A stretch of 64,000 bases of DNA from Candidatus Rifleibacteriota bacterium (GCA_018818125.1 JAHISQ010000152.1:62001-126000), one strand, 5' to 3'. Positions 43,011-52,448 are shown, counted from the stretch's first letter. Translations and numbers: made by a program. Notes: generated by a model from the letters alone, not told the origin.

Positions 43011-43434
43011 AGAATTTAAAACTGGCTTCAAAAAGATTGCCGATGCGGCAACTGCTGAGGCTTTGCTGACGCAGCAGATCCGCGACAAAATTCAGCGTGG
43101 CGCTGGCGTAGTTCCAATGCGCGATCTGAAAAGCCTGTTCGGATATTTCGTTATGATCGCTGTTCCATTACTGGTTTTATATGCGGCTTTGAATATGATT
43201 GATGTTCAACTGCCTGCGGGGAATGATTTCGAAACAATAATTGAACAGAACCGGGCATTGAGCTGGCACACAGCTGAAATGCTTTCTGATGTTGCCCTGA
43301 CTGTCTCCTTTGTGCAGGGAGTAGTGTGGGCGTTTTTTAAACTTTTGGCGCTGACTTTCGTTCTGACTGCAGCAGTAATGCCGGTTGGGCGCCGCGAAGA
43401 AATCAAAGGAGGTTTGCCATGCGCAGACTGCTAG
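43000..43434 (+). CDS. Two-helix membrane protein, candidate anti-sigma factor
   Basis: 144 residues. GAGGAGGAA precedes the ATG, which overlaps the sigma stop by 11 bp. A ~45-residue cytoplasmic N-terminus precedes two membrane helices (about 48-65, G-Y-F-V-M-I-A-V-P-L-L-V-L-Y-A, and 107-128, F-F-K-L-L-A-L-T-F-V-L-T-A). No ZAS Cys motif is present. Its position straight after an ECF sigma suggests an anti-sigma function, but the sequence alone does not show it. Confidence 0.7.
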   Translation: MQSEEFKTGFKKIADAATAEALLTQQIRDKIQRGAGVVPMRDLKSLFGYFVMIAVPLLVLYAALNMIDVQLPAGNDFETIIEQNRALSWHTAEMLSDVALTVSFVQGVVWAFFKLLALTFVLTAAVMPVGRREEIKGGLPCADC

Positions 43435-44585
43435 ACAGATTCTATTCGCTCAGCTCCGCTAAAAGACTTGTTGTTGTGGTAATTATGCTGGTCACAGCAG
43501 CCCTTGCAACCACCGGATACAGCTTCTATGGCCTATTTCACGTAGTTAAGCCGTATTTCTTTGAAACTGGTAGTAACCAAAAGCCTTTTGTTTGTAAGGG
43601 ATTTTCTCGCCTGCTCGAAGACACTAATCAGCAGTTTGTTGACGCCGACACGAAGGCAGCGATCGGTAGCTGGTTGGAGTTAGTCGGTTATAGCGAAAAA
43701 TATCTCGGTGGCATCGTAACTAACTATCAGATCCAGGGACTGGCCGCCGAGGATGAGCAAAAAGTTATCGATTCCATCAAAACTTTCAATCGGCTTGACT
43801 GGAAAATGATGGTTCTATTTGCCAGTCCTCAGATGGATCCCTTTGGCAATGATCTGCCAGAAAGATTTTCTACCATCAGAAGTGTCGCTCGATTTCTGGC
43901 CGCCTATCAAAAACATTTCAAAGATAGATTGCCAGAAGAAGACAGCTCTTTTATCTTCGGTTCCATGCTAAAGATTGCCAGAATGACCGACTTAACCAGC
44001 CCCTTTCTGATTGGAAAAATGATTTCGATAGCCGTCGATGGCATTGCGATGCGTAGTGTGAATGGACTGATTGCATCTTCAAGTTTGCTGCCACAAGAAG
44101 CCTCGGCCTGTTACGCCGATCTGAAGATGTCACTGGCTCAGGATCGGCCGATGCAATGTGCTCTTAACAGCGAATTTATGTTCTTCAAGCACGCGTATGC
44201 CAGATTCTACATCAGTGCGCCTCTGGCTCTGTGGTTGCTTGAAAAGATATATGGTGATCCTGAAAAAGAGTATGAGCAACTTACCCGGCGAGTGTTCGAG
44301 GCTGTTGACCCTGCGCCAGTGTTTAAAGCTATTCGACACCCTCTTGTAATGCTCAGTTTTCCAAACTTCAGGCTTGCATGGAAAAAATACGAGCGCCGCC
44401 TGGCCGAGAAATCAATTGTGCTCAGCGAACTTTCGCAGATTGCTGGAGAGTTGCAGATCAGCATTGACCCTTACAATGGTGAACTTCTTAAGACGTTGCA
44501 GAAAGACGGTAAAACGGTTTTTTACAGTGTTGGCCCGGACAAAATAGATGCGCAGCTCAATGGTGATGATGTTGTTCCAGAATAG
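43419..44585 (+). CDS. Membrane-anchored protein of ECF operon
   Basis: 388 residues with one N-terminal helix (~17-38, L-V-V-V-V-I-M-L-V-T-A-A-L-A) and a long, mostly helical outer domain with no recognised motif. AAAGGAGG precedes the ATG, and it overlaps the preceding gene by 16 bp, so the three genes are translationally coupled. The Cys residues are few and scattered. It might be a sensor or target of the operon (inference from position). Confidence 0.65.
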   Translation: MRRLLDRFYSLSSAKRLVVVVIMLVTAALATTGYSFYGLFHVVKPYFFETGSNQKPFVCKGFSRLLEDTNQQFVDADTKAAIGSWLELVGYSEKYLGGIVTNYQIQGLAAEDEQKVIDSIKTFNRLDWKMMVLFASPQMDPFGNDLPERFSTIRSVARFLAAYQKHFKDRLPEEDSSFIFGSMLKIARMTDLTSPFLIGKMISIAVDGIAMRSVNGLIASSSLLPQEASACYADLKMSLAQDRPMQCALNSEFMFFKHAYARFYISAPLALWLLEKIYGDPEKEYEQLTRRVFEAVDPAPVFKAIRHPLVMLSFPNFRLAWKKYERRLAEKSIVLSELSQIAGELQISIDPYNGELLKTLQKDGKTVFYSVGPDKIDAQLNGDDVVPE

Positions 44586-44609
44586 TTGTTCGCAGAAAGT
44601 GGTCAAATA

Positions 44610-44645
44610 AAGAAGCCCGGTGGCATTTGCCACCGGGCTTCTTTA
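44610..44645. terminator. Terminator between convergent genes
   Basis: A 13-bp perfect stem GAAGCCCGGTGGC/GCCACCGGGCTTC with loop ATTT is followed by TTT on the plus strand, with A/T-rich flanks on both sides. It serves the ECF operon and probably the dehydrogenase gene on the minus strand. Confidence 0.85.
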
Positions 44646-44742
44646 TAAAGCGCGCGAATTAGTTGTCTGACAAAAGTTCTCCATGTTTCGAAGTTTTGCT
44701 GAGAGCATGACTTCAAATCGTTGAAGGACTGGGATTTTGTGA

Positions 44743-45786
44743 CTAAAAACAGCGCTTGCCCTGTTGCTTTATGCAATTACTGTCACAGCGGTAGCAGATT
44801 TCGTTGGCGAGATAACCGCCGGCAAAATATTCTTTGAAATTACTCAGCGTGGTTTGGGCTATGTTGCGCAGCGCTTCGCTGGTAAAAAAGGCTTGATGCG
44901 AGGTGACGATCACATTAGGAAAAGTCAGCAGTCGAGCCAGCACATCATCAGTGATCATTGCAGCTGATTTATCTTCAAAGAAATAATCGCTTTCTTCTTC
45001 GTAAACATCAAGTCCGGCAGTGCCAACACGCCCGGACTTGAGGCCCTCTATCAATGCAATAGTATCGATCAGTTTTCCGCGCCCGGTATTGATTATCATA
45101 ATGCCGGGTTTCATTTTTTCAATGGCGTTACGATTGATGAGGTGGCTGGTTTCAGTAGTAAGCGGGCAATGCAGAGATATAATGTCTGAAATGGCATAGA
45201 GTTCATCAAGTTCGACATAGCGCAGTCCGGTTGATTCGGCGTAGGCCTCATCAGGTCGCGGATCGTAAGCGAGAATCTGCATGCCAAAACCTTTTAAGAT
45301 CGCGATCAAGCATCTGGCAATCCTTCCTGTGCCAATTATGCCGGCAGTTTTGCCGAACATGTCGAATCCGAGCAGGCCGTTGAGGGAAAAATTGCCTTCG
45401 CGGGTGCGTAGATAGGCCTTATGGATTTTGCGGTTGAGAGTCAGCATCATCGCTACCGCATGTTCGGCCACAGCGTGGGGTGAATAGGCCGGAACCCGCG
45501 TTACGTGAATTTTCTCGTAGGCCGCCTTGAAGTCGACATTGTTGTACCCGGCGCAGCGCAGTCCGATGATTTCGACACCGTTTTCGACCAGTCGACTGAT
45601 GACTTTGGCGTTGATGTTGTCGTTGACAAACACACAGACACCTGCAAAACCAATGGTTAAATCAGAGGTCTGCGGGGTCAGTTTCGCGTCGAAGTAGCTT
45701 ATGTCGAAGCCGTAATCAGAATTCATCCCGGAGAACGATTTCTGATCATAGGGTTTTGCATCGAAAAAGGCGATCTTTTTGTTCAT
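44743..45786 (-). CDS. D-lactate dehydrogenase-type 2-hydroxyacid dehydrogenase
   Basis: 347 residues; NAD-dependent reduction of pyruvate to D-lactate is the likely reaction. The catalytic Rossmann domain is inserted in the usual way: G-T-G-R-I-A near residue 153, an Asp in A-Y-D-P accepting NAD, N-T-G-R-G with the substrate Arg, L-D-V-Y-E-E with the Glu, and V-T-S-H-Q with the catalytic His. Similarity is to LdhA rather than glycerate or phosphoglycerate dehydrogenases. The last ~17 residues (N-E-I-C-Y-R-C-D-S-N-C-I-K-Q-Q-G-K-R-C-F) add four Cys beyond the normal end. GGAGG lies upstream of the ATG. Confidence 0.88.
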   Translation of the reverse strand: MNKKIAFFDAKPYDQKSFSGMNSDYGFDISYFDAKLTPQTSDLTIGFAGVCVFVNDNINAKVISRLVENGVEIIGLRCAGYNNVDFKAAYEKIHVTRVPAYSPHAVAEHAVAMMLTLNRKIHKAYLRTREGNFSLNGLLGFDMFGKTAGIIGTGRIARCLIAILKGFGMQILAYDPRPDEAYAESTGLRYVELDELYAISDIISLHCPLTTETSHLINRNAIEKMKPGIMIINTGRGKLIDTIALIEGLKSGRVGTAGLDVYEEESDYFFEDKSAAMITDDVLARLLTFPNVIVTSHQAFFTSEALRNIAQTTLSNFKEYFAGGYLANEICYRCDSNCIKQQGKRCF

Positions 45787-46060
45787 CTGCTGCCTCCGTT
45801 AAATTATTTTTCTGTGCGGTTACAGATTGAATGTATCTATTATCTGTCGGATTGCCAATTTTTCGCAAATATCAACAAACGATTGTATTTAAAAGTCTGT
45901 TGATAGCACGGCTGTTTTTTCAGGCCAGACTGTGTGAAAAAAATCACGCACAGGTGTGGCTGTGCTTTATCTCGTATGTGGATAAGCATAGATATCTTAG
46001 AAAAACAGACAATTGGCAAGCTTGTCGCGCAAAATGTTTCATTTTGCCCTGAGACTGTAC

Positions 46061-46089
46061 TTGACATGATATTTTGATCAGATTATACC
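46061..46089 (+). promoter_or_regulatory. Promoter of the ATP-citrate lyase operon
   Basis: TTGACA, 17 bp, TATACC, 43 bp before the first ATG of the operon. The rest of the 45787-46132 gap contains two overlapping open frames without ribosome sites and nothing else. Confidence 0.6.
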
Positions 46090-46132
46090 CATATAGCTAC
46101 GAATCGATATTCTTGACGCAGGAGAAAAAAAA

Positions 46133-47410
46133 ATGGCGCAGCGAGGAATTCGCGAATATCACGGGAAAAGAATGCTGGCAAGGCATCTTGACAGTTTCAT
46201 AAAGCAAGGCATTGGTTACGATGGGCGCATAGTGCTTGTTGACAGCGAAACCGACTGGAAACAGCTCGCAAAGGATAATCCATGGCTTGCCAAAGAGAAA
46301 CTCGTCGCAAAGCCTGATCAGCTCTTTGGAAAGCGCGGTAAGCATGGTCTGGTGCTGGTTAATAAAAGTTTTGCCGAAACTCGTAAATGGGTCGAGGAAA
46401 GACTTGGCAAAAAACAGGTTGTGAACGGTATTGAAGGCACTTTGACGCATTTTATCATTGAGCCCTGTGTTAAGCATGAAGCTGAATATTATGCTGCAAT
46501 CAAGTCTGGCGCTGAATGCGACTATATTTATTTCTCACTCGAAGGTGGTATCAACGTCGAAGAGAATTGGGATAAAGTTGTTACCATCAAGGTTCCTGTT
46601 CTTGGTGGGATCGAAGCGGTTGCTAACGAGGTCGATGCGGTCATGCCAGCTGAATTGGGTAATAATAAAGCGCTGGTTGCCAATTTCCTGCGTGGTCTAT
46701 ACAGATATTTTGCTGCCATGCATTTTGCCTATCTTGAAATCAATCCGTTTGCAATTGCTGGCAAGAGCATAATTCCGCTCGATATGGTTGCCAAACTCGA
46801 TGATACTGCTGAATTCATCTGCTATGACATGTGGGGCAGTGATATCGAATTTCCGGCTGCCTTTGGCCAGCACCTTAGCCCTGAAGAAACCAAAATCCGT
46901 GAACTCGATGCGCTTTCAGGTGCTTCGCTTAAGCTTACTCTTCTTAATCCCGATGGCATTATCTGGAACATGGTTGCCGGTGGCGGCGCTTCCGTAATTT
47001 ATGCCGACACAGTCTGCGATCTTGGCTATGCAAAAGAACTGGCGATGTATGGTGAATATTCCGGCAATCCGAGCGCAAGTCTGACCTACGAATATGCAAG
47101 GATTGTGCTTGACCTGATGACACGCAAGCCAGATCCGAAAAAACGCCCTAAAACTCTGATTCTTGGCGGTGGTATTGCGAATTTTACTGATGTTGCCAAA
47201 ACCTTTACCGGCATTATCAAGGCTCTAAATGAGTTCGGAGATAAGCTTAAAAAGGTTAAAGCCCGCATTTTTGTTCGCCGTGGCGGTCCGAATTATCAGG
47301 AAGGCCTCGCTAACCTTAAGGCTGCCGCCGAGAAACTTGGCGTACCGATTGAAGTGCATGGCCCCGAGTATCACATGACCCGCGTCGTATCAGACGCCCT
47401 CAAATCCTGA
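46133..47410 (+). CDS. aclB: ATP-citrate lyase, smaller subunit (ATP-grasp/citrate-binding)
   Basis: 425 residues matching the N-terminal part of animal ACLY and the plant ACLA/green sulfur bacterial small subunit. It opens R-G-I-R-E-Y-H-G-K-R, has the ATP-grasp P-D-Q-L-F-G-K-R-G-K-H-G, the metal-binding E-I-N-P-F, and the citrate-site G-G-G-A-S-V-I-Y-A-D-T plus G-G-I-A-N-F-T-D. With its partner it converts citrate, CoA and ATP to acetyl-CoA and oxaloacetate, in the cytoplasm. AGGAG lies upstream of the ATG; the next gene begins 23 bp after its stop. The subunit naming differs between plants and bacteria. Confidence 0.92.
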   Translation: MAQRGIREYHGKRMLARHLDSFIKQGIGYDGRIVLVDSETDWKQLAKDNPWLAKEKLVAKPDQLFGKRGKHGLVLVNKSFAETRKWVEERLGKKQVVNGIEGTLTHFIIEPCVKHEAEYYAAIKSGAECDYIYFSLEGGINVEENWDKVVTIKVPVLGGIEAVANEVDAVMPAELGNNKALVANFLRGLYRYFAAMHFAYLEINPFAIAGKSIIPLDMVAKLDDTAEFICYDMWGSDIEFPAAFGQHLSPEETKIRELDALSGASLKLTLLNPDGIIWNMVAGGGASVIYADTVCDLGYAKELAMYGEYSGNPSASLTYEYARIVLDLMTRKPDPKKRPKTLILGGGIANFTDVAKTFTGIIKALNEFGDKLKKVKARIFVRRGGPNYQEGLANLKAAAEKLGVPIEVHGPEYHMTRVVSDALKS

Positions 47411-47433
47411 GAGCATAAGGAAGGAATCGCAAT

Positions 47434-49275
47434 ATGAGTCGTCCAGATTATCTGCTATTTGATAGAAACACCATTGCGCTGATTTATGGCCTTCAGACAA
47501 AGGCCGTACAGCGTATGCTCGACTTTGACTACTGCTGCCGTCGCGATATTCCATCGGTAGGCGCTATGATTGACCCGGGTAAGTCCGGCGCTGAAAAGAT
47601 GTTCTGGGGTAAGAAGGAAATTTTCATTCCAGTTTATCCAGATATCAAAAGCGCATTGCAGGCGAACCCGGCTATCGACGTGTTCATTAACTTCGCTTCG
47701 TTCAGAAGTGCTTATGATACTACGCTTGAAGCTCTGACCTTTGACCAGATGCGCACAGTCGTAGTGATTGCCGAAGGCATTCCTGAACGTCAGGCCCGCC
47801 ATCTGCGTGCCGTTTCGCAACAACATGGCAAGGTAATTATCGGGCCTGCCACGGTTGGTGGGATTGTAGCCGGCGCGTTCAAAGTCGCCAATACTGGCGG
47901 AACCATCGAGTGCATTATCGATTCAAAGCTGCATCGACCCGGTTCGGTAGGTTTTGTCAGCAAGTCAGGCGGGATGTCGAATGAAGCCTATAACATAATT
48001 GCGCTCAATACCGACGGTCTTTATGAGGGCATTGCGATCGGTGGTGACGCTTACGCCGGTTCGACGCTGCTCGAACATCTGATGCGCTTCGAGGCTAATC
48101 CCGCAATCAAGATGCTGGTCTGTCTTGGTGAAGTTGGCGGCGAAGAAGAGTGGAGTATTGTTGAAGCGGTTAAGAGTAAAAAGATAACCAAGCCTTTGGT
48201 AATGTGGGTTACCGGTACTTCGATCAAATACATGCCCAAGGGTATTCAATTTGGTCATGCCGGTGCCAAGGCCGACGCTTCCCGCGAGACTGCCGAAGCC
48301 AAAAACGCCGGGTTGCGTGAAGTTGGTGTTGTGGTGCCTGAGTCTTTTGATGATTACGACAAGGCGATCAAATCGACCTACAAAAAGCTTGTTGCCAAGG
48401 GCGTGATTAAGCCAGCTGCTGATGTTGAGCCACCGGTAATACCGATGGATTATGCTGAAGCGGTTGCGCGCAATCTGGTTCGCAAGCCGACCAGTTTTAC
48501 CTGCACTATTTCAGATGACTCGAAAGATGAACTGCTTTATGCCGGCCATAAAATCAGTAAAGTCATCGGTGAGAATTATACTGTCGGTGAAACTATCGGT
48601 CTGCTCTGGTTCAAAGAACGTTTGCCGCTGTGGGCTGCCAACTTTATGGAAATCGTGCTCAAGCTTTGTGCTGACCATGGTCCGGCGGTTTCTGGTGCGC
48701 ACAACACTATTGTTACTGCGCGTGCTGGTCGTGATCTGATGAGCTCTGTGGCCGCTGGCATGCTGACTATCGGCCCGCGTTTTGGTGGCGCCGTCGCCGG
48801 TGCAGCGCTGATGTTTAAAGAGGCTGCCGATCATGGTCAGACTCCGCAGCAGTTTATCTCGGTTATGAAGAAAAAGAACATAAAAATACAGGGTATCGGG
48901 CATCGCATCAAGAGCCTTAAAAATCCTGATCAGCGGGTTGAGCTGCTCAAAGAATATGCTCGCAAGCATTTTCCCAAAACCAGTCTGCTTGACTATGCGC
49001 TCGAAGTCGAACAGCTGACTACAGCTAAAAAAGACACTCTTATTCTCAATGTTGATGGCACAATCGGCGTTTTGTCGGTTGATATGATGCAGGGGCTGGG
49101 CTGGGACGAAACCAGAATCCAGTCGGTTGTAGACAGTGGTGGGCTCAACGGACTGTTTCTGCTCGGTCGCACTATTGGCATGATTGGCCACTACATGGAT
49201 CAAAACCGCCAGAAGGCCACTTTATACCGTCATCCGTGGGATGACATTCTCTATGACCTGCCTGAGGCTGAATAA
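47434..49275 (+). CDS. aclA: ATP-citrate lyase, larger subunit (CoA ligase/citrate synthase-like)
   Basis: 613 residues, the usual length. The CoA-ligase half carries I-Q-F-G-H-A-G-A near residue 274, whose His is phosphorylated in the family, and ends with the V-V-P-E-S-F-D-D-Y region. The C-terminal citrate-synthase-like half (~360-613) shows C-A-D-H-G-P-A-V-S-G-A-H-N-T near 411-424, and I-G-H-R-I-K-S. Both halves are strikingly close to animal and plant enzymes. The operon has a promoter and terminator of its own and no other reductive TCA gene beside it, so the direction and purpose (carbon fixation or citrate cleavage) are open. Confidence 0.93.
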   Translation: MSRPDYLLFDRNTIALIYGLQTKAVQRMLDFDYCCRRDIPSVGAMIDPGKSGAEKMFWGKKEIFIPVYPDIKSALQANPAIDVFINFASFRSAYDTTLEALTFDQMRTVVVIAEGIPERQARHLRAVSQQHGKVIIGPATVGGIVAGAFKVANTGGTIECIIDSKLHRPGSVGFVSKSGGMSNEAYNIIALNTDGLYEGIAIGGDAYAGSTLLEHLMRFEANPAIKMLVCLGEVGGEEEWSIVEAVKSKKITKPLVMWVTGTSIKYMPKGIQFGHAGAKADASRETAEAKNAGLREVGVVVPESFDDYDKAIKSTYKKLVAKGVIKPAADVEPPVIPMDYAEAVARNLVRKPTSFTCTISDDSKDELLYAGHKISKVIGENYTVGETIGLLWFKERLPLWAANFMEIVLKLCADHGPAVSGAHNTIVTARAGRDLMSSVAAGMLTIGPRFGGAVAGAALMFKEAADHGQTPQQFISVMKKKNIKIQGIGHRIKSLKNPDQRVELLKEYARKHFPKTSLLDYALEVEQLTTAKKDTLILNVDGTIGVLSVDMMQGLGWDETRIQSVVDSGGLNGLFLLGRTIGMIGHYMDQNRQKATLYRHPWDDILYDLPEAE

Positions 49276-49291
49276 AACACATACCTGCTGT

Positions 49292-49327
49292 AAAAAAGAA
49301 GAGTCGCGTCAGCGGCTCTTCTTTTTT
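49292..49327 (+). terminator. Terminator of the ATP-citrate lyase operon
   Basis: AAAAAAGAAGAG pairs with CTCTTCTTTTTT around an inner CGC-GTCA-GCG hairpin, 16 bp past the stop. The run of six T residues on the plus strand supports it. Confidence 0.85.
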
Positions 49328-49473
49328 GCCTGTTACAGTAAGCGGGTTTGAAACTAACTGCAGGATTTTTGTTATCTGGAGGCCTGTCAGCTCATATATT
49401 CATCGTTGATGACTGGACAAAAGCTGGTTTTACAATTATGCTTGGTTCGTAGCACGAAAAAAGAGTTGTATTT

Positions 49474-50091
49474 ATGAGGTTTGCAGGATCTATAGCCATT
49501 TTAGTTCTGATTATGGCGCTGGCCTTCTATTCGTATTTTGGCCATGCTGGATTTGCTGCACTCGGAAAACTTGACATTGAAGCGCTTTTCGACGCGGTCG
49601 GTGTAAAGCTTGACGAGAGTCTTCAGGCTGATATTGCGGCATACCGTGCAATCTATGCTGGCCAAGGCTTTATGGCGCTCTATCGCAAGTGTTACACCAT
49701 CGCCTTTGATTCGCAGAGATTCGATTTTGATCACCAATTTGCTGCGGTGAGCAGTCTTCTTGTTATCAGTTGCTATGAGCTGGATTCAGAGACATCGCGT
49801 GCCAGTGCCATGCGCCTGTTCATAACTTTTTGTCGTCTGAGTCTGGTTGAAAAAATCAGCGCGCTTCAGTTAAATCAGATTTCCGAAGATTATGGCTTTT
49901 TTTCTGGCAATCCGGAGATAATAAAACTTTGGGATGAATACCTGGAACATGTTTGGGTAAAAGAAGTCAGACCGCACATCAGGCGCTATGGCATAACAGA
50001 TGAGTATGACAAAAAGTTCATCGAACTCCGCGAACATTTTGCTGCTGAGGCTTCAGCGCTGATTAATCGGTTTGGCAGGAGGCAGGACTAG
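49474..50091 (+). CDS. Hypothetical membrane-anchored protein
   Basis: 205 residues with one N-terminal helix (about 5-22, S-I-A-I-L-V-L-I-M-A-L-A-F-Y-S-Y) and a soluble all-helical remainder. A few features such as D-F-D-H-Q-F and E-D-Y-G-F-F are aromatic-acidic but match no family I know. The ribosome site is weak. It stands between the ATP-citrate lyase operon and a methyltransferase gene on the opposite strand. Confidence 0.6.
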   Translation: MRFAGSIAILVLIMALAFYSYFGHAGFAALGKLDIEALFDAVGVKLDESLQADIAAYRAIYAGQGFMALYRKCYTIAFDSQRFDFDHQFAAVSSLLVISCYELDSETSRASAMRLFITFCRLSLVEKISALQLNQISEDYGFFSGNPEIIKLWDEYLEHVWVKEVRPHIRRYGITDEYDKKFIELREHFAAEASALINRFGRRQD

Positions 50092-50157
50092 AGTCGGTTG
50101 CAAAAATTGCCGAAGTTATTTTTTGATCAAAGCAATGAAGATTTTTTTTGCCTGCAC

Positions 50158-50922
50158 TCAGACCTTGTATTTTTTCAGGCCGACGCTGAAGAGCTGACTC
50201 ATTTCCGGGCTAAAAGCGTTATCGGCCATGTGAATGGTAATGTTAGGCAGTGGCTGGTGTTTGCCATTAAAAAATCTTTCGGCTTCTATTAGCGCCAGAT
50301 GAGACTGTTCGCCCTCTTTGGGCAGCACGAACTGCAGGCGCTTGAGGCCAAAGTTGCAGGGCTTGAGATACTCGAGTACTTCATAAAAGCGTGAACTCGG
50401 AATAATAATACAAAAGCGCCCGCCATATGGCAGAAGATAACTTGCGGCTTCGACAAAATCCTTGAGAGTGCCATTGAGCTCGTGTCGCGCACTTGCCCGC
50501 CCCGGCCTGGTGGGCAGACGACCGCTGCCCGCCTGAAAGTATGGTGGATTTGACACGACCAGATCGTAGCTTTCCGGTAAAATATGGGCCGGAATATCGC
50601 GCACATCAATCTGCTCGAAGCTGATGCCGGAAAAGTGCTGGTTAAGCTTGCAGTTGCGCTGCGACAGCTCGAAGAGGTTTTCTTGTAGCTCGAAACCTGT
50701 TAGTTGCAGGCCAGTGTGTCGGTATTTAATCAAAAAGGCCAGAATGCCGCTACCGGCACCAAGGTCAGCGGCACTGTTCATATCTGCGCTGAATTTGACA
50801 AAATTGGCAAGCAGCAGAGTATCAATGGCAAAGGCGGTGCCATCAATTTTCTGGATCAGTTTAAGGTCGGTGCCAGGTATGGTGTCCAGACGTTCGTCAA
50901 CGTCGATGAATGGTTGCTGCAT
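50158..50922 (-). CDS. TrmN6/YfiC-type tRNA adenine-N6 methyltransferase
   Basis: 254 residues, S-adenosylmethionine-dependent. The N-terminal E-R-L-D-T-I-P-G-T-D-L-K-L-I-Q and D-G-T-A-F-A-I-D-T-L-L-L-A-N-F segments are typical of the family. The SAM motif is D-L-G-A-G-S-G (53-59) and the catalytic N-P-P-Y is at 125-128, showing amino-group methylation of adenine. E. coli YfiC methylates A37 of tRNA1(Val); the specificity here is inferred. No clear ribosome site. The gene is alone on its strand. Confidence 0.82.
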   Translation of the reverse strand: MQQPFIDVDERLDTIPGTDLKLIQKIDGTAFAIDTLLLANFVKFSADMNSAADLGAGSGILAFLIKYRHTGLQLTGFELQENLFELSQRNCKLNQHFSGISFEQIDVRDIPAHILPESYDLVVSNPPYFQAGSGRLPTRPGRASARHELNGTLKDFVEAASYLLPYGGRFCIIIPSSRFYEVLEYLKPCNFGLKRLQFVLPKEGEQSHLALIEAERFFNGKHQPLPNITIHMADNAFSPEMSQLFSVGLKKYKV

Positions 50923-51077
50923 GCAGGCAAGAGTATAACACCCTCAGCAAATCTGCAACCAGATCATGAATATTTTCTATGGTGTAGCTGAATTTATATC
51001 TGATCTGAAATTTAGAGTCAGATCAAGGTAAATTAATTGTTTGTCATGTTATCGTACAGAAAGCAGTTGGGGATGCA

Positions 51078-52448
51078 TCAGTTGGCAGTTACTCTTTCTG
51101 CGGCGATGGCAGAATTAACCATGCGGGTAACCCAGATCAGACCCACAGTGCCAACAGTCAGGTCGGTAATCAGTCTGCCTGCAAAAATTCCTTTGATTCC
51201 GTAGTAATGAGCTCCTGCATAAGACAACGGAATGAGCAGAATCAGCACTCGCAGAACATTGAGAAGAGTTGCAGACGCAGGTTTATGCATGCCAATCATC
51301 ACAAAGCCGCAGTATCGATGCACTTCCATCATGCCGTAGCCGAATGAGATGATTCGAACATAAGAGATAAGAATCCGGCTCACTTCATGGTCATCGGTAA
51401 AGATGCCGGCCATAAATGGCGCTGCCAGATAAAATACCACCGCGATAAATCCGCCATACATAATGGCAAAGGTAGTTGCTATATTTTTTCCTTCGCGAAT
51501 TCTATCGATTCTGCCTGCTCCCATGTTCTGGCTGATAAAAGGGGTCATCGAAATTCCTAATGCCATGGGAATCACGAACGCGAACATTTCTATTCGACTG
51601 GCCGCGCCGCTGGCTGCAACTGCCTCATGCCCGTATCTGCTGAGCAGCGCTGTGATTACGGCTGCCGAAATCGGCATTAGCATCATGCTCAGGCCGCTCG
51701 GAATCGCGAAACCAAGAATGCTGCGGCATGACTGCAAAAACAGTGGCAGACTTCCAAGGCTCAATTTTAGCAGCCGATGCTTTACCGAAAGCAGATACAG
51801 TAGCCAGGTTGTTGATATGGCTTGTGAGATAATCGTTGCCAGAGCTGCGCCCATAATGCCAAGTGCCGGAAACCCGAACCAGCCAAAAATCATGATCGGG
51901 TCGAGAATGACGTTGATTGCCATTCCGAGAACCATAAAGCGGCTTGCACCTTTTGAATCGCCAGAGGCGATGAGGATTCCGTTGCCCATCATCGGTAGAG
52001 CCATAGATAAGGCGCCGAGATACCAGGTTCTCATGTAGTCACCAATAAGAGGCAGAGTCAGCGCGTCAGCGCCGAGGCGGGTAAAGACGATGTCAATGCT
52101 GTTGTAGCCGACAATTGCCATGCTTACCGCGACCATCATGGTAAACAAAACGCCATGGGTGACGATTCTGCTGGCTGTTTCATGGTCGCCCTTGCCGATG
52201 GCATGCGACGAAAGTGTGGTTACACCGGTACCGATGCTTCCCGCCACAAAAGTCAGCAGCATGACGACCGGGAAAGTAAAGCCCATTGCCGCCAGCGGGA
52301 CTGTCCCGAGCATGGAAACATACCAGGTGTCGGCGAGATTATAGGCGCTCATGGCGATTGTTCCGGCCAGCATCGGAAACGCCATGCGAAACAGCGTTCG
52401 TTTTACACTGCCATGTGTGAGTTGCGGCATTTTAGATGTTTCATTCAT
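51078..52448 (-). CDS. MATE-family multidrug/cation antiporter
   Basis: 456 residues with about 12 hydrophobic helices in two homologous halves, as in MATE exporters. The first half has M-A-F-P-M-L-A-G-T-I-A-M-S-A-Y-N-L-A-D-T-W-Y and G-T-G-V-T-T-L-S-S-H-A-I-G-K-G-D, and the second half repeats the pattern with I-P-M-A-L-G-I-S-M-T-P-F-I-S-Q-N-M-G-A. It likely exports organic cations or drugs using a sodium or proton gradient. Start M-N-E-T-S; a start six codons later at M-P-Q-L is also possible as neither has a strong ribosome site. Confidence 0.9.
   Translation of the reverse strand: MNETSKMPQLTHGSVKRTLFRMAFPMLAGTIAMSAYNLADTWYVSMLGTVPLAAMGFTFPVVMLLTFVAGSIGTGVTTLSSHAIGKGDHETASRIVTHGVLFTMMVAVSMAIVGYNSIDIVFTRLGADALTLPLIGDYMRTWYLGALSMALPMMGNGILIASGDSKGASRFMVLGMAINVILDPIMIFGWFGFPALGIMGAALATIISQAISTTWLLYLLSVKHRLLKLSLGSLPLFLQSCRSILGFAIPSGLSMMLMPISAAVITALLSRYGHEAVAASGAASRIEMFAFVIPMALGISMTPFISQNMGAGRIDRIREGKNIATTFAIMYGGFIAVVFYLAAPFMAGIFTDDHEVSRILISYVRIISFGYGMMEVHRYCGFVMIGMHKPASATLLNVLRVLILLIPLSYAGAHYYGIKGIFAGRLITDLTVGTVGLIWVTRMVNSAIAAERVTAN

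Noticed and set aside
45831-46067. Overlapping open frames in the ldh-acl intergenic region
   Set aside because: They are antisense to one another without ribosome sites, and overlap the acl promoter region.
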